Below, piece after piece: positions 16,226 to 23,274 of a stretch of 29,108 nt of DNA (position 1 is the stretch's first letter; every line of letters starts with the position of its first letter). The DNA comes from SIG440 sp045645905 (lineage in GTDB: Bacteria; Bacillota; Clostridia; Monoglobales; Monoglobaceae), in NCBI GenBank assembly GCA_045645905.1, contig JAZRJT010000088.1:1-29108 (forward strand), given 5' to 3'. A program made the translations under genes and the position numbers. Under the pieces are notes generated by a model. It was not told the DNA's origin. It saw only the letters and a program-made list of their open reading frames with translations, and made no database searches.

Positions 16226-17428
16226 ATGAGTATTTTTAACAAGGCAGACATTCTTCTGCCCGAATGTATTAATATGGAGAAATGGAGTGTGGTTGCCTGC
16301 GACCAATACACCGCTCAGCCCGAATACTGGGAAAGAGTTAAAGAATTTGTAGGCGATGCACCTTCAACACTTAATATTGTTTACCCCGAGGCATTTTTGT
16401 CGGAGGGTGATGCAAGGATTGCGGCTATCAACAATTCTATGAAGGAATATCTTGAAAGAGAGATTTTTGTTACTCTAAAGGATAGCTTGATTTATGTTGA
16501 ACGTACAATGAACAACGGCAAAATCCGACGTGGAGTGGTGGGAGCTATTGACCTTGAAGAATATGATTTCTCAAAAGGCTCAAAAAGTGCAATTCGTGCA
16601 ACAGAGGGTACAATTCTTTCAAGAATTCCACCAAGAGTTAAAATTCGTGAGAATGCTCCGCTTGAACTGCCTCATGCAATCTTACTTGTCGATGATATAG
16701 GGGATTATATTATCGGCGGAATCGAAAAAACAAAACCTCTTTATGATTTTGACCTTATGGAAGGTGGTGGCCATATTGCTGGCTGGCATATCCGCGGTGA
16801 CGAGGCAGATGCCGTAATTGGCAGAATTAATAAGTTTGCCAAGGATGCGCCCGACAACCTTGTGTTTGCTGTGGGCGATGGCAATCATTCTATTGCTACT
16901 GCAAAAACCTGTTGGGATAATTTGAAAAAGACTCTTACCGAGGAAGAACAGAAAAATCATCCTGCAAGATTTTGTCTTGTGGAGCTTGAAAATATTCACG
17001 ACGATGCTCTTGAATTTGAACCTATCCACAGAGTAGTGTTTGGTAAAGTTATTGCGGATGTAAAGTCAGCACTTTCGGAGTATTATCAGGTTTCGGATAC
17101 TGCGACAGATGGTGCTCAGGAGATAGTTCTCGTTGCAGGTGAGTATACCGAGAGTGTTTTTGTCACCAATCCGTCATCAAATCTTACGGTTGGAACTTTG
17201 CAAAACTTCCTTGACAGTATGGGTTACGAGCTTGACTACATACACGGCGAGGATGTGGTAAGACAGCTTTCTGCTAGTTGCGATGCTGTAGGATTTTTAC
17301 TTCCTTGTCCGCAGAAATCGGAGCTTTTTGAAACGGTTATTGTGGATGGCGCTTTGCCCAGAAAGACCTTCTCGATGGGCGAGGCAAACGAAAAACGTTT
17401 CTATCTTGAAACTAAAAAAATTATATGA
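16226..17428 (+). CDS. DUF1015 family protein
   Basis: A 400-residue cytosolic protein beginning with a segment around ADILLPECINMEKWSVVACDQY, typical of DUF1015. Other family-like blocks are GAIDLEEYDFSKGS, RATEGTILSRIPPRV, a GDGNHSIATAK segment near residue 220, and the LPCPQKSELF end. Biochemical role is not established; members are often encoded near serine or amino-acid metabolism genes, which is not the case here. ATG 16226 has GGAGATGAG upstream. An MFS transporter gene follows after 58 bp with an intercistronic hairpin. Confidence 0.85.
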   Translation: MSIFNKADILLPECINMEKWSVVACDQYTAQPEYWERVKEFVGDAPSTLNIVYPEAFLSEGDARIAAINNSMKEYLEREIFVTLKDSLIYVERTMNNGKIRRGVVGAIDLEEYDFSKGSKSAIRATEGTILSRIPPRVKIRENAPLELPHAILLVDDIGDYIIGGIEKTKPLYDFDLMEGGGHIAGWHIRGDEADAVIGRINKFAKDAPDNLVFAVGDGNHSIATAKTCWDNLKKTLTEEEQKNHPARFCLVELENIHDDALEFEPIHRVVFGKVIADVKSALSEYYQVSDTATDGAQEIVLVAGEYTESVFVTNPSSNLTVGTLQNFLDSMGYELDYIHGEDVVRQLSASCDAVGFLLPCPQKSELFETVIVDGALPRKTFSMGEANEKRFYLETKKII

Positions 17429-17435
17429 CAACGAA

Positions 17436-17459
17436 TCGGGGCGGTGTTTACCGTCCCGA
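17436..17459 (+). other. Hairpin between DUF1015 gene and MFS gene
   Basis: TCGGGGCGGT (17436-17445) pairs with ACCGTCCCGA (17450-17459), ten pairs with one G-U. It is followed by A and not T, so it is not a classic terminator; it may stabilise or space the two messages. Confidence 0.5.
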
Positions 17460-17486
17460 AAAAAATGTAACTTTACAGGTGATAAA

Positions 17487-18689
17487 ATGAAAATAAAACT
17501 CGGATTTGAACATACCAAGCGTGCGTGTTATATAGGCGCGTTTGTCCAGGCAATGGTGTGCAACTTTATGCCGCTTCTGTTTGTGATTTTTAATCAGGAC
17601 TACGGCATTGCACTGGGGCTTGTAACACTGATTGCAACCCTTAACTTTATAATGCAGTTTATGATGGATTTTATTTCTCTGTTTTTTATTGACAAGGTAA
17701 GCTATCGGGTAACAATTATTGCCGCAAACCTGTTAGCAGGATTTGGATTTTTGTTTCTTGGCCTTGTTGCACCACACGTGGAAAATACTTATGCCGCAAT
17801 TATATTCTCGGTTCTGTTATTTTCGGCAGGTGGCGGTGTTTATGAGGTTCTGCTTAGCCCGATAGTTGAGGCTTGTCCCTCGGAAAATAAAGCGGCATCT
17901 ATGAGCTTTTTGCACTCTATGTTCGGCTTTGGCTCGGTTGCTACCATTTTAATAACAAACATCCTGTTGTTTTTCCTTGGCAAGGAAAACTGGTACTGGA
18001 TTGCGGTTTTATGGGCACTTGTTCCCATTGGCAATGCGCTGTACTTTTATTTTGTACCAATCAACAAAATTGTTGAAAACAGCGAAAGAATGCCTATGCG
18101 AAAGCTGTTCAAACGCAAGAGCTTTCTTATATTCTTTTTGATTATGTTCTGCAGCGGTGCAACCGAGATTGCTATGAGTCAGTGGGCATCAGCCTTTGCT
18201 GAAAGCTCTCTTGGAATATCAAAGACCCTTGGCGATATTTTAGGGCCTTGTATGTTTGCGTTAATGTTGGCATTTTCAAGAGTGTTTTATTCAAAGATGG
18301 CTGACAAAATCAACCTTGCAAAATACTTGCTTTGGAATGGTATTGCAACGGTATTCCTTTACATATTTGCGGCGGTGCTGCCCTTTAAGTTTGCGGCGAT
18401 TATCGCCTGCGGCCTGTGCGGCTTTACTGCAGGAATAATGTGGCCTGCAACACTTTCTCTTGCATCAAACACCTATCCAACAGGCGGTGTTGCTATGTTC
18501 GGCCTTTTTGCTCTTGCCGGGGATTTAGGGTGTACCCTTGGCCCCACAACAGTTGGAATGGTATCATCAATAATGGGTGACGAGTTGAGCACAGGACTGC
18601 TGATTGCCTGCGTATTCCCTATACTTTTGGTGGTGGGGGTATTGCTTTTGATGAAAAGAATAAAGAAACATCCTGAAATTAACATTTAA
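17487..18689 (+). CDS. Major facilitator superfamily transporter
   Basis: A 400-residue membrane protein with about twelve hydrophobic segments, the first starting near residue 12 and the last at about 370-390, ending in a basic tail (MKRIKKHPEINI). There is a loop with basic residues after six helices (MPMRKLFKRKS), as expected for the MFS 6+6 layout. I chose ATG 17487, which has AGGTGAT upstream; a longer frame from 17328 would run through the end of the DUF1015 gene. Substrate unknown; a sugar-type MFS is possible given the amino-sugar locus next to it, but it is on the opposite strand and not clearly linked. Confidence 0.85.
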   Translation: MKIKLGFEHTKRACYIGAFVQAMVCNFMPLLFVIFNQDYGIALGLVTLIATLNFIMQFMMDFISLFFIDKVSYRVTIIAANLLAGFGFLFLGLVAPHVENTYAAIIFSVLLFSAGGGVYEVLLSPIVEACPSENKAASMSFLHSMFGFGSVATILITNILLFFLGKENWYWIAVLWALVPIGNALYFYFVPINKIVENSERMPMRKLFKRKSFLIFFLIMFCSGATEIAMSQWASAFAESSLGISKTLGDILGPCMFALMLAFSRVFYSKMADKINLAKYLLWNGIATVFLYIFAAVLPFKFAAIIACGLCGFTAGIMWPATLSLASNTYPTGGVAMFGLFALAGDLGCTLGPTTVGMVSSIMGDELSTGLLIACVFPILLVVGVLLLMKRIKKHPEINI

Positions 18690-18696
18690 AAGAAAT

Positions 18697-18728
18697 AAGG
18701 GCTGTCGCTAAACGGACAGCCCTTTTAA
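18697..18728. terminator. Bidirectional terminator between MFS gene and NagB-like gene
   Basis: AAGGGCTGTC (18697-18706) and GACAGCCCTT (18715-18724) form a perfect 10-bp stem with an 8-base loop, followed by TTTT and preceded by an A-rich run. Confidence 0.85.
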
Positions 18729-18741
18729 AATGCTTTTGAAA

Positions 18742-19680
18742 TTAGTTGCATTCAGCTACCAACGGACCTGCAAGCTCTTTAAGATAGAAGAGCTTTCCGG
18801 GGAGTGTAGGAATGTATGATGATGTGATACTTGTGTCAGGGCCATAGTGGAGAGTAGTGAGGAAACTCATACCCTGCCAGCCCATACCTCGGCCAAGTGA
18901 ACCATCGCATCCGCCGATAGCGTAATCTGCCTGAAGGAAAAGGCCGGGGCCTATTGTGTTTGCACGGCAAGGAACCAGTGTTGTACGGCTCTTGAAGCTT
19001 GTGATAGCGTTCTGCTCGATTGTCATAGGTGTCAGGTTTGCGGCAATACGATGTGTTGCAGCTTCCCATTCAGCAGCAGATGCATAATCCTGTGCAAAGG
19101 TGGGTTCCCAGAATGCAATGTGGCATGCACGGCCAATGCCGTATACCAATACAAGCTTTGCACCTTCTGCTTTAAGTGCTGAAATCTTGCCGGCATATGT
19201 AGGAAGGTTATCCTTTGTTGCAAAGTTTCTATGTGCTTCGGGGATTGTAAGGTCGCCCAGCTTGTTAAAGAAAGCCTGCTTCATACTGTATTCAAATGAT
19301 GCGGGGTTGGTTGCATCCAAGGTGTTACCTTCGGCATCTGCCCATTCATCCATATTGAATGTGTATACGTGCTTGCAGTCAAGATTCCATGATGTAATGA
19401 AATATGCTGCCCACTTATACATACCCATAGGACCTACGGGAAGAATCATAGCCAGTTTCTTGCCTTCTTCTTTTGCGAGCTTAATCTGCATTGCGATTTC
19501 GTGACCCATAAGTGTGTCAAAATAGTTGATGTTTTCACATTCAATGGGATTAAAATCCTTGTTCCAGAAATCCTCACGGGTTATGCCTTTGTCACAGCAT
19601 TCGTCAATCTTTTTGATGTCCCAGCCTTTGGGGAAAAAGCTTTCACAATCGCTGCCCTGTACTGTACTTAAAAAATCCAT
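18742..19680 (-). CDS. NagB-like glucosamine-6-phosphate isomerase/deaminase homologue with altered active site
   Basis: A 312-residue member of the NagB/RpiA/SOL fold, longer than typical NagB (about 240-270) because of an extra N-terminal stretch of about 40 residues. Recognisable parts: a phosphate loop LPVGPMGMYKW (80-90), FNMDEW with D111 at the general-base position, and GIGRACHIAFWEP (181-193). In NagB the last motif is GxGxDGHIAFNEP, where the Asp and the His act in ring opening; here H187 and E192 remain but the Asp position is A185 and the following Gly is C186. It is last in the operon PIG-L deacetylase - PfkB kinase - NagB-like. Likely acts on an amino-sugar phosphate, possibly by a different mechanism or on another substrate. 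Confidence 0.8.
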   Translation of the reverse strand: MDFLSTVQGSDCESFFPKGWDIKKIDECCDKGITREDFWNKDFNPIECENINYFDTLMGHEIAMQIKLAKEEGKKLAMILPVGPMGMYKWAAYFITSWNLDCKHVYTFNMDEWADAEGNTLDATNPASFEYSMKQAFFNKLGDLTIPEAHRNFATKDNLPTYAGKISALKAEGAKLVLVYGIGRACHIAFWEPTFAQDYASAAEWEAATHRIAANLTPMTIEQNAITSFKSRTTLVPCRANTIGPGLFLQADYAIGGCDGSLGRGMGWQGMSFLTTLHYGPDTSITSSYIPTLPGKLFYLKELAGPLVAECN

Positions 19681-19701
19681 TTTTTTCGTCCTCCTATAAA
19701 A

Positions 19702-20640
19702 TTATTGTTTATTTACAAAATCTAAAATTTCTTCGTATGATGTGATACCGGTGGTTGCACCCTTTGCCATTACACAATGTGCGCCGGTTCCGTTGGCAAA
19801 CTTAACACAGTCCTCTAGGCTGCAATCCCTTGCAAAAGCAGCCAGAAAACCCGAGCAAAAGCTGTCGCCCGCACCGGTTGTGTCAACTGCGGTAACGCCC
19901 TTGCAACAGGGGAAAATCTGACCCTTGCTTTCGGTACTGCGTCTTAGGAATGCACCCTTGCTGCCCATTTTGATGACAACATTTTTTGCACCGCGGCTGA
20001 AGAATACATCGGCAATTTCTTCGACATCTTCTTTGCCTGCAATGCACACAGCCTCATCAATGCTGGGCATAAGATAGTCTATGTAGGGCATTGACATATC
20101 AAGAAGCTCGCCCCATCTGCCGCTTGCATCCCAGCAAACGTCAAGGAAGGTTGTCTTGCCCATTTCCTTACATTTCTTTAAAAATTCCATTGTTTGGACG
20201 CCGTCAAAGGTGTTCATCAGGAATGAACCTGTAACAAACACCAAATCGCAGTCTTCAATTAAAGAATAGTCAATGTCCTTTTCGGAAAATACTGCATTTG
20301 TGCCTACGCAGTGGAAGAAGGAACGCTCGCCTGTTTTGTCAAGCATAAGCACCGACGCTGAGGTCTGAACACGGTCGTCTGTTTTAAGACCCTTGGTGTT
20401 TACACCTGCGGCGGTAAGCTTGTCACGAAGAAAGCTGCCGAAAACATCAGCACCGACCTTACCTATCATTGTAGTTTCAACACCCAGCTTTTTAACGTTT
20501 ATTGAGGCGGTCATTGCATTTCCGCCATTATGCAATGTAATTGAGTTTACCGGTAGCAAAAGACCTTTCTCGGGGTATGCGGTGACAGGCTCTACAATTA
20601 CATCAGCAACCAAAATTCCAACACAAGCAACTTTTTTCAT
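19702..20640 (-). CDS. PfkB family carbohydrate kinase
   Basis: A 312-residue ribokinase-like sugar kinase. It begins MKKVACVGILVADVIVEP, with the family's first signature around HNGGNAMTASINVKKLG and the second, catalytic one in DTTGAGDSFCSGF (D of GAGD is the base). I chose ATG 20640, where the start overlaps the deacetylase stop (TAATG) and GGAGG lies just upstream; an in-frame extension to 20790 would overlap the deacetylase gene by 50 codons and is unlike family N-termini. Operon position between an amino-sugar-type deacetylase and a NagB-like isomerase suggests the substrate is a deacetylated amino sugar, but that is inference. Confidence 0.88.
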   Translation of the reverse strand: MKKVACVGILVADVIVEPVTAYPEKGLLLPVNSITLHNGGNAMTASINVKKLGVETTMIGKVGADVFGSFLRDKLTAAGVNTKGLKTDDRVQTSASVLMLDKTGERSFFHCVGTNAVFSEKDIDYSLIEDCDLVFVTGSFLMNTFDGVQTMEFLKKCKEMGKTTFLDVCWDASGRWGELLDMSMPYIDYLMPSIDEAVCIAGKEDVEEIADVFFSRGAKNVVIKMGSKGAFLRRSTESKGQIFPCCKGVTAVDTTGAGDSFCSGFLAAFARDCSLEDCVKFANGTGAHCVMAKGATTGITSYEEILDFVNKQ

Positions 20641-21344
20641 TATGGCAACATCCTCCTTACAGTAGGTTTGGGATATACCATACATTGTGCAAATGCTTCG
20701 GCGTATTTTACGCCGCACTGGTACCCGCGGTATTTTGAAATGGTCTTTACCATATCTGAAAAGTCGATATTGTCGTGCTCTCTCATCCATTTAAGCTGAC
20801 TTTCGTGACATTCAAGCATTTCAAGCTTTAAGTCAATCTCGTCGGTAATATCCACATATTCGGTAGGGAGGAATTCGTTTCCGCCTAAGTTATCCATATA
20901 GAATATGGGAGTAACCTTGGATGGCATTTTAAACCCTGTTTCATAATGGGGGCAGCTTGCCGCGAACGCCGCATCAAAAACCAGATTGCTTACTGCAACA
21001 TGGTCGGGCATATAGTCGTTTGGTGCGTGGGTAATAATAAAATCAGGCTGTGCCTCGCGGATAATATCCACAACCTTGTCGCGGTGTTCTTTGCTTTGAT
21101 GATAAACAACAAGGTCACCGATGTCGCAGGTAACAACCGTAATTCCGCATAAACTGCCTGCGGTAATGGCTTCGTTTCTGCGGATTTCACGCAGCTCGTC
21201 AGGCTGAATAACAACGTGACCCATATTGCCGTTGCACACATGACAAACTGTAACATTATCTCCTCGCTTAACACATTTTGCCAATGTGCCGGCACAGTTG
21301 ATTTCTATATCGTCAGGATGACAACCGATAGCTAATACATTCAT
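20640..21344 (-). CDS. PIG-L family deacetylase
   Basis: A 234-residue member of the GlcNAc-PI/LmbE-like zinc deacetylases, which remove the N-acetyl from GlcNAc-containing small molecules (BshB, MshB, diacetylchitobiose deacetylase). The zinc motif is CHPDDIE at 8-14, and the third ligand is in the THAPNDYMPDH segment. The start MNVLAIGCHPDD is preceded by AAAGGA; a further in-frame start at 21377 lacks a ribosome site. It is the first gene of a three-gene operon, read from a TTGACA-17-TACAAT promoter divergent from a ROK regulator. Confidence 0.88.
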   Translation of the reverse strand: MNVLAIGCHPDDIEINCAGTLAKCVKRGDNVTVCHVCNGNMGHVVIQPDELREIRRNEAITAGSLCGITVVTCDIGDLVVYHQSKEHRDKVVDIIREAQPDFIITHAPNDYMPDHVAVSNLVFDAAFAASCPHYETGFKMPSKVTPIFYMDNLGGNEFLPTEYVDITDEIDLKLEMLECHESQLKWMREHDNIDFSDMVKTISKYRGYQCGVKYAEAFAQCMVYPKPTVRRMLP

Positions 21345-21388
21345 TGTGTAACGTCCTTTCACATTATATTTTTGCAAAAAAGCATATA

Positions 21389-21411
21389 TAATTTATTCAT
21401 TGTATAAATTA
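21389..21411. promoter_or_regulatory. Candidate operator of the deacetylase-kinase-isomerase operon
   Basis: TAATTTAT (21389-21396) and ATAAATTA (21404-21411) form a perfect 8-bp inverted repeat with a 7-bp centre. It covers the predicted transcription start (about 21405) of the minus-strand operon, a good place for a repressor such as the adjacent ROK protein. The region is AT-rich, so chance is not excluded. Confidence 0.4.
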
Positions 21412-21440
21412 ATTGTAACAGATCATTGAGGGTATGTCAA
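21412..21440 (-). promoter_or_regulatory. Promoter of the PIG-L/PfkB/NagB-like operon
   Basis: On the minus strand, consensus TTGACA (21435-21440), 17 bp, TACAAT (21412-21417). Confidence 0.85.
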
Positions 21441-21453
21441 GATGGTTATTTCG

Positions 21454-21482
21454 TTGACAAAGATATTTTTATTTGTTATAAT
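21454..21482 (+). promoter_or_regulatory. Promoter of the ROK regulator gene
   Basis: A full consensus sigma-A promoter: TTGACA (21454-21459), 17 bp, TATAAT (21477-21482). Its -35 lies 13 bp from the -35 of the divergent operon, so binding at one will affect the other. Confidence 0.9.
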
Positions 21483-21514
21483 TTAGTGAAAAGCAAGCGG
21501 ATATAGGTGAAAAG

Positions 21515-22684
21515 ATGACTAAAGCAGTAGGAAATTCTCAATTAATACAAAAAATGAACAGATTAAAGGTGCTTAACTACATCAGGCACAATCCAAATGT
21601 GGCAAGGCCTCTTGTTGCACACGAAACGGGACTTTCGGTAGCGTCCCTTACCAATATAACCTCGTATCTTCTTGATATGGGGCTTATTGCTGAAAGCGGT
21701 GTTGAAAAGGCAGAACGTGTCGGCAGAAAGGGTACACTCTTGCGTTTTTGTGCCGAGGCATACGGGCTTATCTGTATATTTATAGGGGTGGATTCCGTAA
21801 ATGTATCATACACTGACCTTGAGGGCAGAATTATTACACGAATTTGTGTAAATGTATCTGATATGCAACCCGATAAGGTAGTTGAGCTTGTGCGTGAAAA
21901 AGTGGCATCACTTGTGAACGAGCACGGGCGTGAAAGTGTGCTGGGTATCGGAGTAGTGGTTACAGGTATGGTTCTGGAGGACAGCAGGTTTGTTGCTTCG
22001 GCAAGCCTTAAATGGAAGGAATTTGACCTTAAAACAATTCTTGAAGAGAAAACTGGAATTCCGGTTTTTATAGATAATGTATCGTTCCTTAAGGCAGTTT
22101 GGTATTTTTGTTGCGCAAACAGAATTGAAAAAAAGAATATGCTGCTTATCGACCTTGAAAATGGTATCGGAGCAAGTCAGTTTTATCACGGAGGAATTAA
22201 CCGTGCAATGCTTGGCGAAATCGGGCATACTACAGTTGAAAAGGACGGCGAGCCTTGCTTCTGCGGAAACCGTGGGTGCTTGGAGACAATGTGTTCAGAG
22301 CATAGGCTGATTAAGCTTTACGAAGAAAAAAGCGGCGAAAGCGGTGTGACGCTCGAATATATTTCAGAAAAATATGAGCAATGTGATAAGGCTGCAAAAT
22401 CTGCTGTTGAGGAATGTGGCAAATATCTGGGGATTGGTCTTGCCAATCTGGTGAATTTATGCAAACCTCTGGCGATAGTAATAAATATGGGGGTATATGT
22501 TAAAATACGTCCGTTGCTTGAATGTGCGATACAGGAAATGAAGAGCCGTGCGTACCCTGTGCTTTTACAGGATTTGGAAATCCGTGAGGTAGTCATCAGC
22601 GAAGAAAATACCGTAAAGGGTGCTGCGTTTAATCTGTGCGAAAGACTTTTTGATATCGATTATCCAGGGAATATAGTTGAATAA
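21515..22684 (+). CDS. ROK family transcriptional regulator (NagC/XylR type)
   Basis: A 389-residue protein with an N-terminal winged helix-turn-helix (about 10-75; RPLVAHETGLSVASLTNITSYLLDMGLI) and a C-terminal ROK sugar-kinase-like domain. The ROK zinc motif is intact: GEIGHTTVEKDGEPCFCGNRGCLE. The ATP-binding glycine motifs of true ROK kinases are degenerate (IGVDSVNVSY and INMGVYVK in place of the DxGGT and GGG patterns), so it should act as a sugar-sensing repressor and not as a kinase. It is divergent from the amino-sugar-type operon, its most likely target. GGTGAAAAG precedes the ATG. Confidence 0.9.
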   Translation: MTKAVGNSQLIQKMNRLKVLNYIRHNPNVARPLVAHETGLSVASLTNITSYLLDMGLIAESGVEKAERVGRKGTLLRFCAEAYGLICIFIGVDSVNVSYTDLEGRIITRICVNVSDMQPDKVVELVREKVASLVNEHGRESVLGIGVVVTGMVLEDSRFVASASLKWKEFDLKTILEEKTGIPVFIDNVSFLKAVWYFCCANRIEKKNMLLIDLENGIGASQFYHGGINRAMLGEIGHTTVEKDGEPCFCGNRGCLETMCSEHRLIKLYEEKSGESGVTLEYISEKYEQCDKAAKSAVEECGKYLGIGLANLVNLCKPLAIVINMGVYVKIRPLLECAIQEMKSRAYPVLLQDLEIREVVISEENTVKGAAFNLCERLFDIDYPGNIVE

Positions 22685-22722
22685 ACCATTCTTGAAAAAG
22701 AATGGTTTATGGTTTATTTTTC
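22681..22722 (+). terminator. Terminator after the ROK gene
   Basis: A perfect 13-bp stem, ATAAACCATTCTT (22681-22693) with AAGAATGGTTTAT (22698-22710), GAAA loop, then a T-rich tail. The stop codon of the gene lies inside the left arm. Confidence 0.75.
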
Positions 22723-22899
22723 TTTATCTTTATTGGCAGAATGAACTTTGAATTTTGTTATTTTGGGTAAGTTTTGTTCATCATTCACGCCTTCTTCTAT
22801 ATAGGCATCTTCTGCGTCAATCTGCGCCTTTTGCAATATTTCTATGGCATCTGTAACAGCATTAAAAAGTTGAAAATAAAGTTTTTTGTAATTAATCAT
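22714..22899 (-). CDS. Small protein of unknown function
   Basis: A 61-residue protein starting MINYKKLYFQLFNAVTDAIEILQKAQIDAEDAYIEE and ending in a charged tail. The first half looks like an amphipathic helical hairpin of a type I remember in small hypothetical proteins of Firmicutes; no function is known. GGGGTG lies about 10 bp upstream of the ATG. No separate promoter is obvious: the upstream region holds a candidate structured RNA whose terminator ends 20 bp before the start codon, so expression may depend on read-through of that terminator. Confidence 0.65.
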   Translation of the reverse strand: MINYKKLYFQLFNAVTDAIEILQKAQIDAEDAYIEEGVNDEQNLPKITKFKVHSANKDKEK

Positions 22900-22918
22900 T
22901 TTAGTACACCCCTAAATT

Positions 22919-22946
22919 AAAAAATGCGACAACCGAAGTTGCCGCA
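22919..22946 (-). terminator. Strong terminator of the candidate ncRNA
   Basis: On the minus strand TGCGGCAAC pairs with GTTGTCGCA (nine pairs, one G-U) around a UUCG loop closed by C-G, followed by six T (22919-22924). It lies 20 bp before the start of the 61-residue gene. Confidence 0.9.
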
Positions 22947-23107
22947 CAAAAACGCAAACTCCGATAGTCGCTAAACCAATTTAATATGAATGCATTAAAC
23001 ATCACATCAAACCCTGAGGAATTTGCATTTTTTCAAATTCATAGGGATTGACATAACTAAAGAAAAGTATAAAAATACCTCGGATTTTAATATTAAATTG
23101 GTTTAGC
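22919..23107 (-). ncRNA. Candidate structured non-coding RNA, about 189 nt (unidentified class)
   Basis: On the minus strand a promoter points exactly at G23107, where a perfect 18-bp closing helix begins: left arm 23090-23107, right arm 22970-22987. Inside, an apical hairpin (CCCT and GAATTTG arms against CAAATTC and AGGG, 23010-23045 region) is extended by a TCAA/TTGA helix, leaving a large asymmetric bubble with a small GTAT-TTTT-ATAC hairpin on the 5' strand. TCCGA in the bubble can pair with TCGGA just 3' of the closing helix (possible pseudoknot). A UUCG-capped terminator ends it. No ORF fits inside. Architecture recalls 6S RNA or another large clostridial RNA such as the raiA motif, but I cannot identify the class. 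A leader of the 61-residue gene is the alternative. Confidence 0.6.
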
Positions 23108-23113
23108 ATTATT

Positions 23114-23142
23114 ATGATATCACAAAACGAAAAAAATTACAA
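23114..23142 (-). promoter_or_regulatory. Promoter of the candidate ncRNA
   Basis: On the minus strand TTGTAA (23137-23142), 17 bp, TATCAT (23114-23119), then six bases to a G at 23107, which is the first base of the 18-bp closing helix. Confidence 0.7.
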
Positions 23143-23157
23143 TAGGAATTTGTGAAA

Positions 23158-23186
23158 ATTTGCAAACGACAGTGCATTTTGCAAAT
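23158..23186. promoter_or_regulatory. Inverted repeat upstream of the polysaccharide deacetylase promoter
   Basis: ATTTGCAAA (23158-23166) and TTTGCAAAT (23178-23186) are perfect inverted 9-mers with an 11-bp centre, ending 3 bp before the -35 of the plus-strand promoter. A further TTGCAAAT lies at 23240-23247 in the leader. This looks like a set of regulator sites; the regulator is unknown. Confidence 0.5.
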
Positions 23187-23188
23187 GA

Positions 23189-23217
23189 TTGACAACAAAT
23201 ATATTTGGTGATATAAT
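23189..23217 (+). promoter_or_regulatory. Promoter of the secreted polysaccharide deacetylase gene
   Basis: Full consensus: TTGACA (23189-23194), 17 bp, TATAAT (23212-23217). The leader holds a short hairpin, AAACCT (23254-23259) with AGGTTT (23264-23269), that overlaps the AGGAGG ribosome site at 23261-23266. Confidence 0.88.
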
Positions 23218-23274
23218 TTTACGTATGGTTTTAAACAAATTGCAAATACTAAAAAACCTTAGGAGGTTTGATTT

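Noticed and set aside
22970..23107. MITE or IS remnant, because of the perfect 18-bp inverted repeats 102 bp apart
   Set aside because: No target-site duplication flanks the arms (left flank ends TAGTC, right flank begins ATTAT), and the promoter and terminator are placed exactly for a transcript starting at the arm. A structured RNA explains more. Not fully excluded.
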